64,000 nucleotides of DNA from Bythopirellula polymerisocia (lineage in GTDB: Bacteria; Planctomycetota; Planctomycetia; Pirellulales; Lacipirellulaceae): positions 124,001-188,000 of the forward strand of contig NZ_SJPS01000001.1 in NCBI RefSeq assembly GCF_007860015.1, written 5' to 3'. The notes beneath the pieces were generated by a model. The model was not told the DNA's origin, searched no databases, and worked only from the letters and a program-made list of their open reading frames with translations. The translations under genes were made by a program, and so were the position numbers. Below are positions 46,733 through 56,675 of this stretch, one piece after another (position 1 is the stretch's first letter; each line of letters begins with the position of its first letter).

Positions 46733-46904
46733 AGTTGCATCTCTCCGTGCGGCAGCGCGGGGGGGAGCTCTGCCTCCATAGTGCCGGTCCATGGCAGCAG
46801 GGACTATCGGGGCGGATGCTTGGGCGGGGTCAATTGCCTCTTGCATCCATGCGGGCTACGTGCGAGGAAACATCATTCCGGCGAGAACTGTTTCCTTTGA
46901 GCCT

Positions 46905-47999
46905 CTATCGGCACTCTGGCCAGCGTAACACCACCCGCGTTTTGCGACTTCCGCCGCGCGCTGACAGCATTTCTGAGATATGCATGTGACAGCAAAAGCG
47001 AACAAAGTCGTCGCTGCGTTGGAGATATGCTTCCCAGCCTCCGAAACGCGCGTCCTCTCTAAAGTAAACATAGCCTTTTAATGCTTCGGTCACTTCGGGA
47101 TCGGTGCCGCGATAAATGTTCGTATGTGTTAGCACGGGGCCATTATGTGGCATGCAAGCAGGGCGATTTCCTTGTGATGGCAGCGGTGAGAAACAACTAT
47201 CATCGGGACAACCAGGGAGCATTGTATTGATTGTGCCGGTCATATCTTCTCTAACCATTGATGGGTTATTACCATTCGTAGCAGACTCAACGTCTTCTGG
47301 AGTGAATTGCAAACCTGCTGGCAAATCTTCCATTGCTTGCACCAGGCGAAGTTCGCTTTTGTTGGTAGCACGCGATTCTTTGACAGGAGGTGCGAACATG
47401 TCCTGCTCCTGTGGTGGTTGTGGCAAGGGTTGGATGGCTTGATCGCAATCAGGAGCAAGGTTGGCCATCTGCGCGCGAGCCTGCGAGAACTTGGCTTCGT
47501 AGGCGAGTGAATCGGGAATGAATTCTTCTTCAGGCGTGTTCCAAGGAAGCCCATAACCCGCAGGTATTTCGTGATAACCAGGGTTGGCTGTGTACCAGTC
47601 CACACGCATCCCGCAGCGAGGTGGATAGTAAGGCGAGTAATCAGTCACCGCACCGACTACTACTGCGTCGACCCCCAGCAATTTCGCCAGACGACGTGCT
47701 TCGCCGGGACCCGAGAGATCGACCCGATGGTTGATGATGGCTTCTTCTACCACCCCGACTGGAACGACTTCAAATCCGGGAGTTTCTTGTAGTTCAGCAA
47801 AGTAAGCCATTGCAAACTCGCGTCCATCGACCGTCGGTTCATCACTCTGGTTGAAGAAGGGTGCGACGGCGATCTTGCTGAGTTGCGGGAACGGATTCCG
47901 GATCACCGGCTGATTGCTGATTTCAGGCAGCAGAAAGCTACAACCACTGGAGAGTGGCAGAGTGCTCAAGAGCAGTATGGTGATGAGTGTCCCACGCAT
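46905..47999 (-). CDS. lipoprotein with LpoB/CsgG-like domain
   Basis: 364 residues. A lipoprotein signal ends in LSSGC (cysteine near residue 20). The next ~120 residues (KIAVAPFFNQSDEPTVDGREFAMAYF, FEVVPVGVVEEAI, RLAKLLGVDAVVVGAVTDYSPYYPPR) have the fold pattern of LpoB/CsgG/TolB-N type lipoproteins. A long low-complexity middle follows, then a C-terminal domain (TNIYRGTDPEVTEALKGYVYF, GWEAYLQRSDDFVRFCCHMHISEML). Start at ATG 47999 because it opens the lipoprotein signal. Role probably in envelope assembly; inferred. Confidence 0.7.
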   Translation of the reverse strand: MRGTLITILLLSTLPLSSGCSFLLPEISNQPVIRNPFPQLSKIAVAPFFNQSDEPTVDGREFAMAYFAELQETPGFEVVPVGVVEEAIINHRVDLSGPGEARRLAKLLGVDAVVVGAVTDYSPYYPPRCGMRVDWYTANPGYHEIPAGYGLPWNTPEEEFIPDSLAYEAKFSQARAQMANLAPDCDQAIQPLPQPPQEQDMFAPPVKESRATNKSELRLVQAMEDLPAGLQFTPEDVESATNGNNPSMVREDMTGTINTMLPGCPDDSCFSPLPSQGNRPACMPHNGPVLTHTNIYRGTDPEVTEALKGYVYFREDARFGGWEAYLQRSDDFVRFCCHMHISEMLSARGGSRKTRVVLRWPECR

Positions 48000-48255
48000 G
48001 GTGGTAGGCGATCCCAAGTGAAAGGTGGCCCCCCTTTCAATTTGGGCGCCACAGCGAACGCAATTGCGCAGCCGTGGCGTTGTCCGTTTCTTCGGCACAT
48101 TCGGGAGAGTCGCTCAAGAAAAACGCGGAAATGGACGTCAAATGCAGGCGTTGCTAGCGATTTAGGGAAGGGATTCCCGAAGGCAAATGTGCCTCTGGCC
48201 AAGGAGTTCTCCACGCCAATTGAAGGGAGTCGGTAGACGGCGTAGAATGGGGACT

Positions 48256-48453
48256 ATGACGCTCCATGACTTGGAAAACGCTGTCACTGGGCTTTCGCCT
48301 GACGAACTCGCTCGGTTTCGCGCCTGGTTCGCTGAATACGACGGCGAATTGTGGGACCAGCAAATTGAAGCTGACGCTCGTGCCGGCCGCTTGGATGCCT
48401 TGGCTGATGCCGCTCTTCGTGCTCATCACGACGGCAATACGCAAGAGTTATGA
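48256..48453 (+). CDS. antitoxin-like partner of a RelE/ParE-type toxin
   Basis: 65 acidic residues with LSPDELARFRAWFAEYDGELWD and QIEADARAGRLDALADAAL. This wording is common in small proteins encoded just before RelE/ParE-like toxins. Its stop overlaps the toxin start (ATGA, 4 bases), the usual coupling of toxin-antitoxin pairs. No DNA-binding domain is evident. Start at ATG 48256; ATG 48247 is also in frame. Confidence 0.7.
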   Translation: MTLHDLENAVTGLSPDELARFRAWFAEYDGELWDQQIEADARAGRLDALADAALRAHHDGNTQEL

Positions 48454-48708
48454 AACACTTTGCGGATTCAGATTTCTGGCAGGCTTATCATCGTTTGCCA
48501 AAGCACGTGCAAAGGTTGGCAGACAAGAATTTTAGATTGCTTAAGTCTAATCCTTCCCATCCTTCTCTTTCCTTCAAGAAGATTGGTCGTTTGCATTCGG
48601 CGCGTGTCGGCATTCACTATCGTGCATTAGCAGTGGAGTCTGCGGAGGACTTGGTTTAGTTCTGGATCGGACCACATAGTGAATACGACAGAATCACCAA
48701 GGGTTAGA
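48450..48708 (+). pseudogene. RelE/ParE-family toxin with a 3' frameshift
   Basis: The frame from ATG 48450 gives ADKNFRLLKSNPSHPSLSFKK and ARVGIHYRALAVE, typical of this small toxin family, but stops at TAG 48657-48659 after 69 residues. In the next frame the sequence carries straight on with FWIGPHSEYDRITKG and a stop at 48706-48708, which is the conserved C-terminal WFWIGxHxEYD motif. Removing one A at 48658 restores an 85-residue protein of normal length. So the toxin is probably inactivated, with its antitoxin left intact; a sequencing error is the alternative. Confidence 0.75.
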
Positions 48709-48741
48709 AATTATCCTTTTCACCACTTGATAAGGAAATCC

Positions 48742-49704
48742 ATGTTTCACTGGGACCAAGGACTATTTCTGACAAAGGCAGGGCTCGCGCTCGATGTGAC
48801 GCGACGGCAGAAGGTGGGGTTTATTTCGCATGCCCATGCGGATCACATGGCCAGGCATGAATTGGCGATTTGCACCCCGGAGACGGCACGCCTCTATCAG
48901 CATCGCTTAGGAGCGCACCGCCGTACGAAGGAACTGCGCTATCGGGAGCCGATGCGGTTCGGTCCGCTGACGCTGACACTTTATCCGGCGGGGCATTGCC
49001 TAGGGTCGGCAATGCTGTTGGCCGACGATGGCGAGAAGCGGCTCCTGTTTACTGGGGACTTCAAGTTGGGATCCTCAGCAACTTGCGAAGAGGCCGAGTT
49101 ACCGAAGGCTGACATCCTGGTAATGGAGAGCACGTTTGGCAAGCCGAAGTATCGGCTGCCGCCGCGGGATCAGACTGTAACAGAGTTGGTCGCTCTAGTC
49201 CGCGAGATTTTGGAGTCTGGCATGACACCGGTGATCCATGCCTATGCCTTGGGTAAGGCCCAAGAGGTGACGAAGCTGTTGACTCTGAACGGGATCAAAG
49301 TGCAGCAGCATCCGACGACGTTTGCCGTGAGCCAAGTGTATCGCCAGTGTGGCATCGATCTGGGGGACGTAACGGAATACAAGGGACGGGTTCGAGCGAA
49401 TCATGCTGTGGTGACCTTGCCAAGAGGGATGAAGAATTTCCGCATAGCGGGGATCAAGCATCCGGTAAGTATTGCCGTGACAGGATGGGCCGTTGATTCA
49501 GGGGCCAAGTATCGTTATCGCGTTGATCATGCGTTGCCCTTGTCGGACCACGCTGATTTCGAACAGTTACTGGAAACAGCTAGGTGCGTGGGAGCGGCCG
49601 AAATTTACTGCACGCACGGCTCGGCAGAGTTCGTAGGACATCTGAGTGCAGCGGGGTTTAATGCCCTGCCGGTAACAGGGAGTTATCAAATGCGGATGTT
49701 TTGA
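48742..49704 (+). CDS. metallo-beta-lactamase-fold exonuclease-like protein
   Basis: 320 residues. HAHADH (residues 30-35) and later His/Asp motifs (PAGHCLGSAM, FTGDF, LSDHADF, THG) mark the MBL fold with an RMMBL-like end, as in RNA/DNA-processing nucleases and ligase-associated exonucleases. AAGGAAATCC precedes ATG 48742; codons further upstream overlap the frameshifted toxin. A ligase gene is not adjacent, so a DNA-repair role is only a guess. Confidence 0.82.
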   Translation: MFHWDQGLFLTKAGLALDVTRRQKVGFISHAHADHMARHELAICTPETARLYQHRLGAHRRTKELRYREPMRFGPLTLTLYPAGHCLGSAMLLADDGEKRLLFTGDFKLGSSATCEEAELPKADILVMESTFGKPKYRLPPRDQTVTELVALVREILESGMTPVIHAYALGKAQEVTKLLTLNGIKVQQHPTTFAVSQVYRQCGIDLGDVTEYKGRVRANHAVVTLPRGMKNFRIAGIKHPVSIAVTGWAVDSGAKYRYRVDHALPLSDHADFEQLLETARCVGAAEIYCTHGSAEFVGHLSAAGFNALPVTGSYQMRMF

Positions 49705-49943
49705 CGTCCCATCGCAATGCCACAAGCGGCCGGTGGTAAGGTTTGCGGGTTGAAGGGGGTGCTAGCGGGAGGAGTGGTCGGGATGTGCGGGCTGTAACGA
49801 TGGGTGCCTCAGCCATCGGCCCGGTGGTAGCGGTTTTGCTGATTTACCTGCGCTGTGCTAGCCGAATCTCTCTCAGCAGGCCGCGCGCAAGGATTGCGTC
49901 GTAGGGTCTTTCCACGAAAGTTCATCCAGGGAAGGTTGAACCT

Positions 49944-51329
49944 ATGCAATTCGGATATCGTTCACAGCTTCGTTGCCATGCATGGCAGGGCTCGCTGGTC
50001 ATCATGTTTCTGTGGATGACTTGCGCGCTGCTGACGGGATGTGGACAGCAGGAAAATATTCTTAAATTGCTACGCGAGCGAAGCAAGCATTCGTGTGAGC
50101 ATCGAGCGGACCCGTCCGAAGAAGTGATTCAGCCGATACAGGCTGGAGCTGACACAATCGAATGGGGATTCACGACAGACACTCAGCTCAATCGCTTGCC
50201 GATTGTCTGTAGTGGCGAAACTCCGTTTGTGGGTTTGCCAGATCATGTCGAGTACACGGTTGCTCCACAGGAGATGCTTGGCATCTTGTTGACACCACTT
50301 GTTATAGAGGAAGCCAACTCTGATATTTCACCTCTTGTCGAAGTTGAAGAAGAAGCAGAAGCACCTCCCGAAATCGCTGTTTGCGAGAGCCATGAGATTG
50401 TCGCTCCGGTTCAGGACGACTTCTCGCCCGAGGAACGTCGTCTGTTGGATGTGATTGCGCGGGACACATTGGCAGTTTCGACCGGAGTGCAAACGGATGT
50501 GCGCTTGGATCAGCAGTCCCGCGAGAAGATTGGGGCGGCCTATGCCCTGGCCCAACGAGGGGCATCGTATGCTGCGAGGCAGGAACTGATCGAAGTACTG
50601 CGAATGATATCGCAGGCGAAAGATAATCGTGACGGGACACGGACTCGCAGCGAAAGTTTGGCCGCAGGGTTAAGGGCCTTGGAAGAAGCGGAGGATTTTG
50701 TTCCTCGTGGGACTCAGCTCGAGGCCGAAATGGCATTAGAAGTGATCTGTGCCTCGCATCGCACGCCACTAGCTAAAGAGGCAGACTTTGCGGTTGTATT
50801 GCCCTCGCAAATGATGGACCGCTACAACCGTTATGCACAAATCAAGTTGGCATTGGCGGTTGCAGGTGAGCCCGCCGGATCCATGGCACTTTACACACTT
50901 GGCAAGCTTAACAGTCAGTTGGCGGAGGTCGAGCCAGAGCAGCATCGAATGGCCAAACGACGGGCCGTGGCGTTTCAACAGGCGGCCTTGCTGGCTCACA
51001 ACCAGAACTACTTGGCCGCCCACGAGCTAGGGGTTTTGCTGGCCGAGACAGGACATCTACCCGAGGCTCGGCAATTGCTAGATCAAGTAGCCCGTCGCGA
51101 ACCTAATGCGGTCGTGTTTCGCAATCTGGCTCGAGTGCATGATGAGTTGGGACAACCGGGTTTTGCGCATCACTGTCTTGTTCAAGCCGATTTGCTGGTC
51201 AAACAGGGGCGAGGCCCCTCAGGACAGGTCGCGTGGGTTTCACCTCAACAATTCAGTCAGTCTGCTCCAATAATCAGAGAAGCACCGCAGATGGCGGCTC
51301 GCCCTGCTGCTCCCATAGCCCGTTATTAA
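49944..51329 (+). CDS. TPR-containing lipoprotein, partner of polysaccharide export gene
   Basis: 461 residues. A hydrophobic leader ends in the lipobox LLTGC (Cys near residue 33). A disordered acidic stretch (about 45-165) is followed by helical repeats (from about 190), including TPR-like units AAHELGVLLAETGHLPEARQLLDQ and NLARVHDELGQPGFAHHCL, and a Pro/Ala tail. GGGAAGG precedes the ATG. It is 35 bases ahead of the Wza-type export gene on the same strand, so it may scaffold or regulate polysaccharide export. The exact family is unknown to me. Confidence 0.7.
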   Translation: MQFGYRSQLRCHAWQGSLVIMFLWMTCALLTGCGQQENILKLLRERSKHSCEHRADPSEEVIQPIQAGADTIEWGFTTDTQLNRLPIVCSGETPFVGLPDHVEYTVAPQEMLGILLTPLVIEEANSDISPLVEVEEEAEAPPEIAVCESHEIVAPVQDDFSPEERRLLDVIARDTLAVSTGVQTDVRLDQQSREKIGAAYALAQRGASYAARQELIEVLRMISQAKDNRDGTRTRSESLAAGLRALEEAEDFVPRGTQLEAEMALEVICASHRTPLAKEADFAVVLPSQMMDRYNRYAQIKLALAVAGEPAGSMALYTLGKLNSQLAEVEPEQHRMAKRRAVAFQQAALLAHNQNYLAAHELGVLLAETGHLPEARQLLDQVARREPNAVVFRNLARVHDELGQPGFAHHCLVQADLLVKQGRGPSGQVAWVSPQQFSQSAPIIREAPQMAARPAAPIARY

Positions 51330-51364
51330 TTGCCAAGCTAGGAATTCTACCCGAAATTTCCGCC

Positions 51365-52579
51365 ATGAAAGCTTACTCACCCTTCAATGCCTTCATTTTG
51401 CTGACGACAATTGCCGTCGCGATCGGGCTGGACCCGATGTGCCACGCTCAGGTCTCTCCATGCAATGCCCAGTGCGTTGATCCGGCAGCACCTTTTCCCA
51501 TTTGGGGAGTCGATAGCACCGCCGGTTGTGGCTGTGGCGAAGTGGATTGGAAGGCACGTGGCTACATTAATTGGCAAGCATATGCCCAAGGAGAGTACGT
51601 GGGACATGCTCGCACACCCCATGTACCCGAATATCGTATTCGCGTTGACGATCAGATTGCATTCGTGTTTCGTCTCACTCGCGAAGAGACTTCTAATCCG
51701 TATGAACTCGAAGTAGGTGACCGGATTCGCGTGGAATCCTTGACTGCCGATAGCGGCGGTGGCACGGCCGACGCAGAAGGGGGGAGTTCCGGAGATCGTA
51801 TTTCCAGAGAACTGGTAATTCAACCTGATGGCACGATCAGTCTTCCATTGCTAGGGCAAGTGCGGGCGGCGCGGATGACCGTAGATGGTCTGAGACAATA
51901 TCTGGAGCAGCGCTACCAGAAATACTATAAGGTGCCTGCAATTACCGTGACGCCCATTGAAGTGAATACGCGGCTAAATGACTTGATCGAATCGGTCGAC
52001 GCACGCTTTGGCGCTGGTGGCTTGCGACTCACATTGACAGTGACTCCTGCCGGAAAACTCTATATGCCGGGTCTCGGTGTGATTTATGCTCAAGGTCTCA
52101 CGCTCGAGGAGTTGAGGAATGAAATTGATGCCCGCTACGACGCAGCAATTCCCGGTGTGGATGTAACACCAGTCTTACAGCAAAGGGCTCCCCGTTACTG
52201 TTACGTGTTGGGAGAAGTCCCCCGCCCGGGGCAGTTTGAGTTAAAAGGTCCCACAACTCTGATGGGTGCAATTGCTATGGCAGGAGGCTGGAATACCGGC
52301 GCGAACCTGCGGCAAGTCGTAGTTTTCCGCCGAGGGGATGATTGGCGACTGATGGCCACGATGCTCGATATCAAGGGAGCCTTGTACGCTCGCCGTCCAG
52401 GTCCTGCCGATGAGATTTGGCTCAACGATAGTGATATCATCGTGTTGCCAAAGACCTGCATTCAAGCGACAGATGACGTGATCAATCAGTACTTCACACG
52501 AGGACTCTATAGTCTGTTCCCCCAATTCGCGTTCGGGCAGTTTGGTTTCAATAACTTTCGAGAGCTCGACGTTCAGTGA
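51365..52579 (+). CDS. polysaccharide export outer-membrane protein (Wza-like)
   Basis: 404 residues. Signal peptide (1 to ~28), a Cys-bearing segment (CNAQC, CGCGEVDW), a Poly_export domain (ELEVGDRIRVESL, LVIQPDGTISLPLLGQVRAARMTVDGL), a second repeat of it (TPAGKLYMPGLGVIYAQGLTLEEL), and an SLBB domain (YVLGEVPRPGQFELKGPTTLMGAIAMAGG). Start at ATG 51365, at the signal peptide. Downstream of the TPR lipoprotein in the same operon. No polymerase or flippase is adjacent. Such export systems accompany exosortase/PEP-CTERM biology in many bacteria. Confidence 0.88.
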   Translation: MKAYSPFNAFILLTTIAVAIGLDPMCHAQVSPCNAQCVDPAAPFPIWGVDSTAGCGCGEVDWKARGYINWQAYAQGEYVGHARTPHVPEYRIRVDDQIAFVFRLTREETSNPYELEVGDRIRVESLTADSGGGTADAEGGSSGDRISRELVIQPDGTISLPLLGQVRAARMTVDGLRQYLEQRYQKYYKVPAITVTPIEVNTRLNDLIESVDARFGAGGLRLTLTVTPAGKLYMPGLGVIYAQGLTLEELRNEIDARYDAAIPGVDVTPVLQQRAPRYCYVLGEVPRPGQFELKGPTTLMGAIAMAGGWNTGANLRQVVVFRRGDDWRLMATMLDIKGALYARRPGPADEIWLNDSDIIVLPKTCIQATDDVINQYFTRGLYSLFPQFAFGQFGFNNFRELDVQ

Positions 52580-52610
52580 GGAAGTAAAGGCCAGAGAATT
52601 GAGGGCTAGC

Positions 52611-52937
52611 TTATTCGGCTTCCTTCAATTCGCTATCCAACCAGGTGAGGTAATCTTGGCTTGCCTCGACGATTGGCAGAGCAATGATTTTTGGGCACTC
52701 ATAAGAGTGCAGCTCTTGGATTGCGGCTGCGACGTTGCTGAAGAGTGAACTGCGCGTTTTGAACAGGCAGTGCCATTCTGTGCCCTCTTCTACTTGGTCC
52801 TTCCAGTGGTAAATGCTATTCACGGGACCGATAATATGGGCACATGCGACCAAGCGACGATTTACTAGCTCGCGCGCAATCTGCAGGGCTTCTTCCTGGG
52901 AGGAAGTTGTCGTGTCGATTTGAATGAACGGAGTCAT
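52611..52937 (-). CDS. cutA: CutA1 divalent-cation tolerance protein
   Basis: 108-residue trimeric CutA1: TTTSSQEEALQIARELVNRRLVACAHI, then VNSIYHWKDQVEEGTEWHCLFKT and the C-terminal CPKIIALPIVEASQDYLTWL are all family motifs. The start is ATG 52937, 7 bases after the stop of the upstream hydrolase gene; a longer frame overlaps that gene. Same strand as and probably co-transcribed with the hydrolase. Role in metal tolerance is by homology. Confidence 0.92.
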   Translation of the reverse strand: MTPFIQIDTTTSSQEEALQIARELVNRRLVACAHIIGPVNSIYHWKDQVEEGTEWHCLFKTRSSLFSNVAAAIQELHSYECPKIIALPIVEASQDYLTWLDSELKEAE

Positions 52938-52944
52938 GCCCGCA

Positions 52945-54138
52945 TCATACCACAGCCTTGGCCGAATAGAACTGACGAGCGATCTCAGTGACGTGGAATG
53001 GGAGCCACTTACTGCGGGTGTAGGTTCCATGGCCGGCCAGATGGTAGGGCGTGTACCAATGAGAATCGTGGTAATCGACCAAAAGCGTTGTGCCCTCATC
53101 AGGAATACGATGTCCGCGTGACCACCGCTGGAGTCGCCACTCGGGTTGCAGGTCGTGCTCCAAAACTTTCTTGAGTCGCAAGTCGGCCAGTAGAGTTCGC
53201 ACTGCCAAGGGGTTTGGCATCAGGTTGGTCCCTGCGATTCCTAGTTGATGGATGTAGTCGCCGTCGGTAGCCTTCAAGAATCGCGGCAAGTGCAGGGGGT
53301 GCCGTGTCTTGTGCGCAGGGACCTCGGCCTTTGGACGATGGTTAACAAAATGCAAGAGATTGTTGTAGCCGGCACCGTGCCAACCATAGCGAATCGGTGT
53401 GCCAAAGGTAGCGATATCGAGGGCTAAGTTTCTGAGCGGATGATCCGCGTCTTCAAGCACCTGCTCAGCGTGAACCCAAGTAGGCATGTCCGTCGACTTG
53501 CCCCACCACGGAGTAAAGAATATGCGCGCCGCTTCGAAGAATTTCTGGCGAGCCTCACGGTCGGCGGCAAGCAGACTCGTTAATAGGGCCAACACATTGC
53601 CGCCGTGGCTGTGTCCCCAGAGCATCACTCGGGCTTGATTAGGTGAAATTAATGTCGCATCCGACAAGCTTTCCGCAAGGCTGGCCAAATTGCAGATCAG
53701 ACCCACGGCACCATCTGCACGAGCAATATGGTTATTCTGGCCAGACCATTGAAACAGCCGCACGGGGCTCTCGCGGCCAGCGCCCACGGCAATTCCCTGC
53801 TGGAACGTTGCAGCAAATTGAGAAGTGTAATTGCCGGTCTCACCAGCCACGCAGTTGACCATCCCTCTGGTGGCCTGTCGCACGCGTTCACTGAGCCAGG
53901 GTGAACAGCGTCGCAATTCGGTTAGCAGCCCCAGCACGTCATTTCCAATGAATGTGCCATGAACTAAATACGTCGCGGCCAGATTCACATTTGTCAGAGC
54001 TGCGCAAGACGCAGCCAGTCGCTCGGTATAGTCTGCCGACGAAGGGTCGACCTCCTCGGGCTCTGGCACAAGTTGGTAAGGCGCCACAGGGAGCGTCGAT
54101 CGATAAGGTTGATGCCGGAAATGAATTTCTTGTCGCAT
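52945..54138 (-). CDS. alpha/beta hydrolase, lipase-like
   Basis: 397 residues. YLVHGTFIGND provides the oxyanion-hole strand, GHSHGGN the nucleophile elbow (Ser), and a His in GHGTYTRSKWLPFHV near the C-terminus could complete the triad. A nearby Asp (DYHDSHW) is a candidate third member. No signal peptide is apparent, so cytoplasmic. Wording resembles uncharacterised lipase-like proteins. Leads a two-gene unit with cutA; no clear ribosome site. Confidence 0.72.
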   Translation of the reverse strand: MRQEIHFRHQPYRSTLPVAPYQLVPEPEEVDPSSADYTERLAASCAALTNVNLAATYLVHGTFIGNDVLGLLTELRRCSPWLSERVRQATRGMVNCVAGETGNYTSQFAATFQQGIAVGAGRESPVRLFQWSGQNNHIARADGAVGLICNLASLAESLSDATLISPNQARVMLWGHSHGGNVLALLTSLLAADREARQKFFEAARIFFTPWWGKSTDMPTWVHAEQVLEDADHPLRNLALDIATFGTPIRYGWHGAGYNNLLHFVNHRPKAEVPAHKTRHPLHLPRFLKATDGDYIHQLGIAGTNLMPNPLAVRTLLADLRLKKVLEHDLQPEWRLQRWSRGHRIPDEGTTLLVDYHDSHWYTPYHLAGHGTYTRSKWLPFHVTEIARQFYSAKAVV

Positions 54139-54188
54139 AGCTGTTCGAATTGCGGACTAAGTGGAAAACAAAGCAATCGATCTAATTA

Positions 54189-54268
54189 GCCACGGACGAG
54201 CTCAGATGAAACTAGGAAAACCTTAGGCTCGGAAGTCAATCTATGCTTAATCCGTGAAAATCCGTGGC
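54189..54268. repeat. dispersed repeat, third, looser copy
   Basis: GCCACGGA (54189-54196) and TCCGTGGC (54261-54268) form 8-bp inverted ends around a stretch with AATCCGTGAAAATCCG. Related in word content to the elements at 15340 and 35809 but less similar. Confidence 0.5.
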
Positions 54269-54399
54269 CAAATCCTACCACACTATCAATAATTAATAGC
54301 CCCGGCTCGAAGTTCTAGCAGGGATTGATTTTTGTCGGCTTGGGGTACAATGAAGTATTCTGCTTTGCTGATGCCTCACTCAGATTTCTTGACAGTTCT

Positions 54400-56610
54400 A
54401 TGATCTTTCTTCTTTCAGCCAGGCAGATTTCTGGATTGGTTCTCGGCTGTTCATTGGCTGGAATGGCTCTGTGGGTCGCTGCGGATTGGTACGTCGCTTA
54501 CCCAATGAAGGCGAGGCCTATGTATGTCGGGCAGGCTTCCTGCATCCGCTGCCATCAGGATCAACAGCGAAGCTGGCAAGGCTCGGACCACGATCGAGCG
54601 ATGGAAGTCGCCAGCGAGGAATCGGTGCTCGGCGATTTTAACGATTCCGAGTTTACTCGCCACGGCATCACAACGCGATTTTTCCGCCGAGATGGCAAGT
54701 ACATGGTAAACACCGAGGGCCATGACGGCGAGATGCATGACTTTGAAATCAAGTACACCTTCGGAGTGAGCCCGCTTCAGCAGTACATGGTCGAATTCCC
54801 CGACGGGCGGTTACAAGTGCTCACCATCTCTTGGGATACGCGCAAGAACGAGTGGTTCATGGTCACCCCGCCAGACGTTCCGCACGAACGTATCCTGCCG
54901 GGCGATCCGTTACATTGGACCGGGATGGCGCAAAACTGGAATACCATGTGTGCGGAATGCCATTCGACGAATCTAGAGAAAAAATTTGATCTGGCCACAA
55001 ACACGTACCACACCACCTACACAGATATCGATGTGGGTTGCGAAACGTGCCATGGACCGGGAAGTATGCACGTTGAAATGGCCGAGGGTCATTCCCTGTT
55101 TTGGGATCGCCATCATGGTTATGGACTAGAGGACCTCAAAGGGGCCACTGCATCAGCTCAGGTGGAAACTTGCGCTCCCTGCCATTCGCGGCGTTCGCCA
55201 TTGCACGTCAATCTGCATGATGGCGAAACATTCCTCGATCACTATGACCCTTCGCTAATTGAGCCAGGACTCTATTACCCCGACGGACAGATCCTGGATG
55301 AAGTTTATGTCTATGGTTCGTTTCTGCAAAGCAAGATGTACTCCAAGGGGGTCCGCTGCACGGATTGCCACAATCCCCACACTCTCAAGCTGAAGTATGA
55401 GGGGAATCGACTTTGTGCCCAATGCCATCAACCGGGAAAGTACGACACCCCCAACCATCACCACCATACCGACACGGCAGCGACCCAGTGCGTCACGTGC
55501 CATATGCCCACGAATACCTACATGGTAGTCGACGACCGCCATGATCATAGTCTGCGGATCCCTCGACCCGATTTAAGTGACGAGCTGGGAACACCCAATG
55601 CGTGTACCCAGTGTCATACGCGTCCTGAGGAAACCAACGCCTGGGCGGCACAGGCGATTCGCTACTGGTATGGTGACAAGCGACCTGACGATCCGCATTA
55701 TGGTCCTACTTTATTAGCGGCGCAACTAGGCAGGCCCGAGGGGGTCGATCTCATTCGAGACTTGCTGCGTGATAAACCACCGCGACCTGATATCATTCGC
55801 GCTACGGCCGTTCAACTGCTCGGCCAGTACGGTACGCAAGAATCGGACACACTCTGCCGGGAACATCTGGACGATGAGAGCCCCTTGGTCCGAGCGGCAG
55901 CGACGGAGGCCTTGTCCGATGCATCACTGACAACTTTTGTCCTGGAGGTAGCTGGCCAGTTGAATGATCCGATCCGCTTGGTGCGATTTGTTGCTGCCCG
56001 GCGCCTAGTCGGGGCCGCCGCCCAGTTGCTGAATCCGAAATACAAGGCCGCTCTCGACAAAGCGATCGTGGAGTATCGCGCGGGACAGGATTTGGTTCTC
56101 GATCGGGCAGCATCGCACTTGAACCTGGCGGGTCTTAACTTTGCTTTGGGCGAGGAATTAACGGCCAGGGAAGAACTCGCCACGGCCATTCGCTTGGAAC
56201 CATATCTTACTGGCCCGCGTGACCAGTTGGCGGAATTGCTCCAGCGTGCCGGAGGAGACCCTGCCGAGGTGCAACGACTCCGTGAAGAGGAGGTCGAGAA
56301 TCTCACTCGAGATTCCAAACTCTTGCCAAGAAATGCACCTATTCATTACCGTCGGGGAATGCTGTTATATCTGCTGGATCGTAAACAGGAAGCCCGCGAG
56401 GCTTTTGAATCAGCTTGTGAGTTGAGACCCGATTCCTATGATTACTGGCTCGCCTTGGCTCTGCTGTGCGAAAGCCAAGGGTCTTGGAAGTGTGCCTACG
56501 AAGCCCTAGAAAAGATGCACGAACTGCGACCTGAGGACCCAGCGGCTGGAAGTATCATGCAACGCATCCAGCAAACTCGAGCTGCGGAGAAAGAAAAGTC
56601 AGAGGAATGA
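54400..56610 (+). CDS. octaheme cytochrome c with HEAT and TPR-like repeats
   Basis: About 736 residues. An N-terminal membrane or signal segment (10-28) is followed by a multiheme domain with eight CxxCH sites (Cys at about 48, 184, 214, 258, 320, 339, 364 and 402) of the cytochrome c554-like kind. Then come HEAT-like repeats (about 430-560) and TPR-like repeats (about 575-730: RAASHLNLAGLNFALGEELTAREE and similar). It would sit in the periplasm, anchored to the membrane, and pass electrons; the repeats suggest binding to partners. Start at ATG 54400; a TTG at 54325 is in frame but adds no signal. Followed after 65 bases by a ThuA gene. Confidence 0.88.
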   Translation: MIFLLSARQISGLVLGCSLAGMALWVAADWYVAYPMKARPMYVGQASCIRCHQDQQRSWQGSDHDRAMEVASEESVLGDFNDSEFTRHGITTRFFRRDGKYMVNTEGHDGEMHDFEIKYTFGVSPLQQYMVEFPDGRLQVLTISWDTRKNEWFMVTPPDVPHERILPGDPLHWTGMAQNWNTMCAECHSTNLEKKFDLATNTYHTTYTDIDVGCETCHGPGSMHVEMAEGHSLFWDRHHGYGLEDLKGATASAQVETCAPCHSRRSPLHVNLHDGETFLDHYDPSLIEPGLYYPDGQILDEVYVYGSFLQSKMYSKGVRCTDCHNPHTLKLKYEGNRLCAQCHQPGKYDTPNHHHHTDTAATQCVTCHMPTNTYMVVDDRHDHSLRIPRPDLSDELGTPNACTQCHTRPEETNAWAAQAIRYWYGDKRPDDPHYGPTLLAAQLGRPEGVDLIRDLLRDKPPRPDIIRATAVQLLGQYGTQESDTLCREHLDDESPLVRAAATEALSDASLTTFVLEVAGQLNDPIRLVRFVAARRLVGAAAQLLNPKYKAALDKAIVEYRAGQDLVLDRAASHLNLAGLNFALGEELTAREELATAIRLEPYLTGPRDQLAELLQRAGGDPAEVQRLREEEVENLTRDSKLLPRNAPIHYRRGMLLYLLDRKQEAREAFESACELRPDSYDYWLALALLCESQGSWKCAYEALEKMHELRPEDPAAGSIMQRIQQTRAAEKEKSEE

Positions 56611-56675
56611 TCGTAAGCTGGAATTCTTCGAGCGAGTTCCGGCCGACATGTTCCGTTTAACAGGAAGAATTACTA

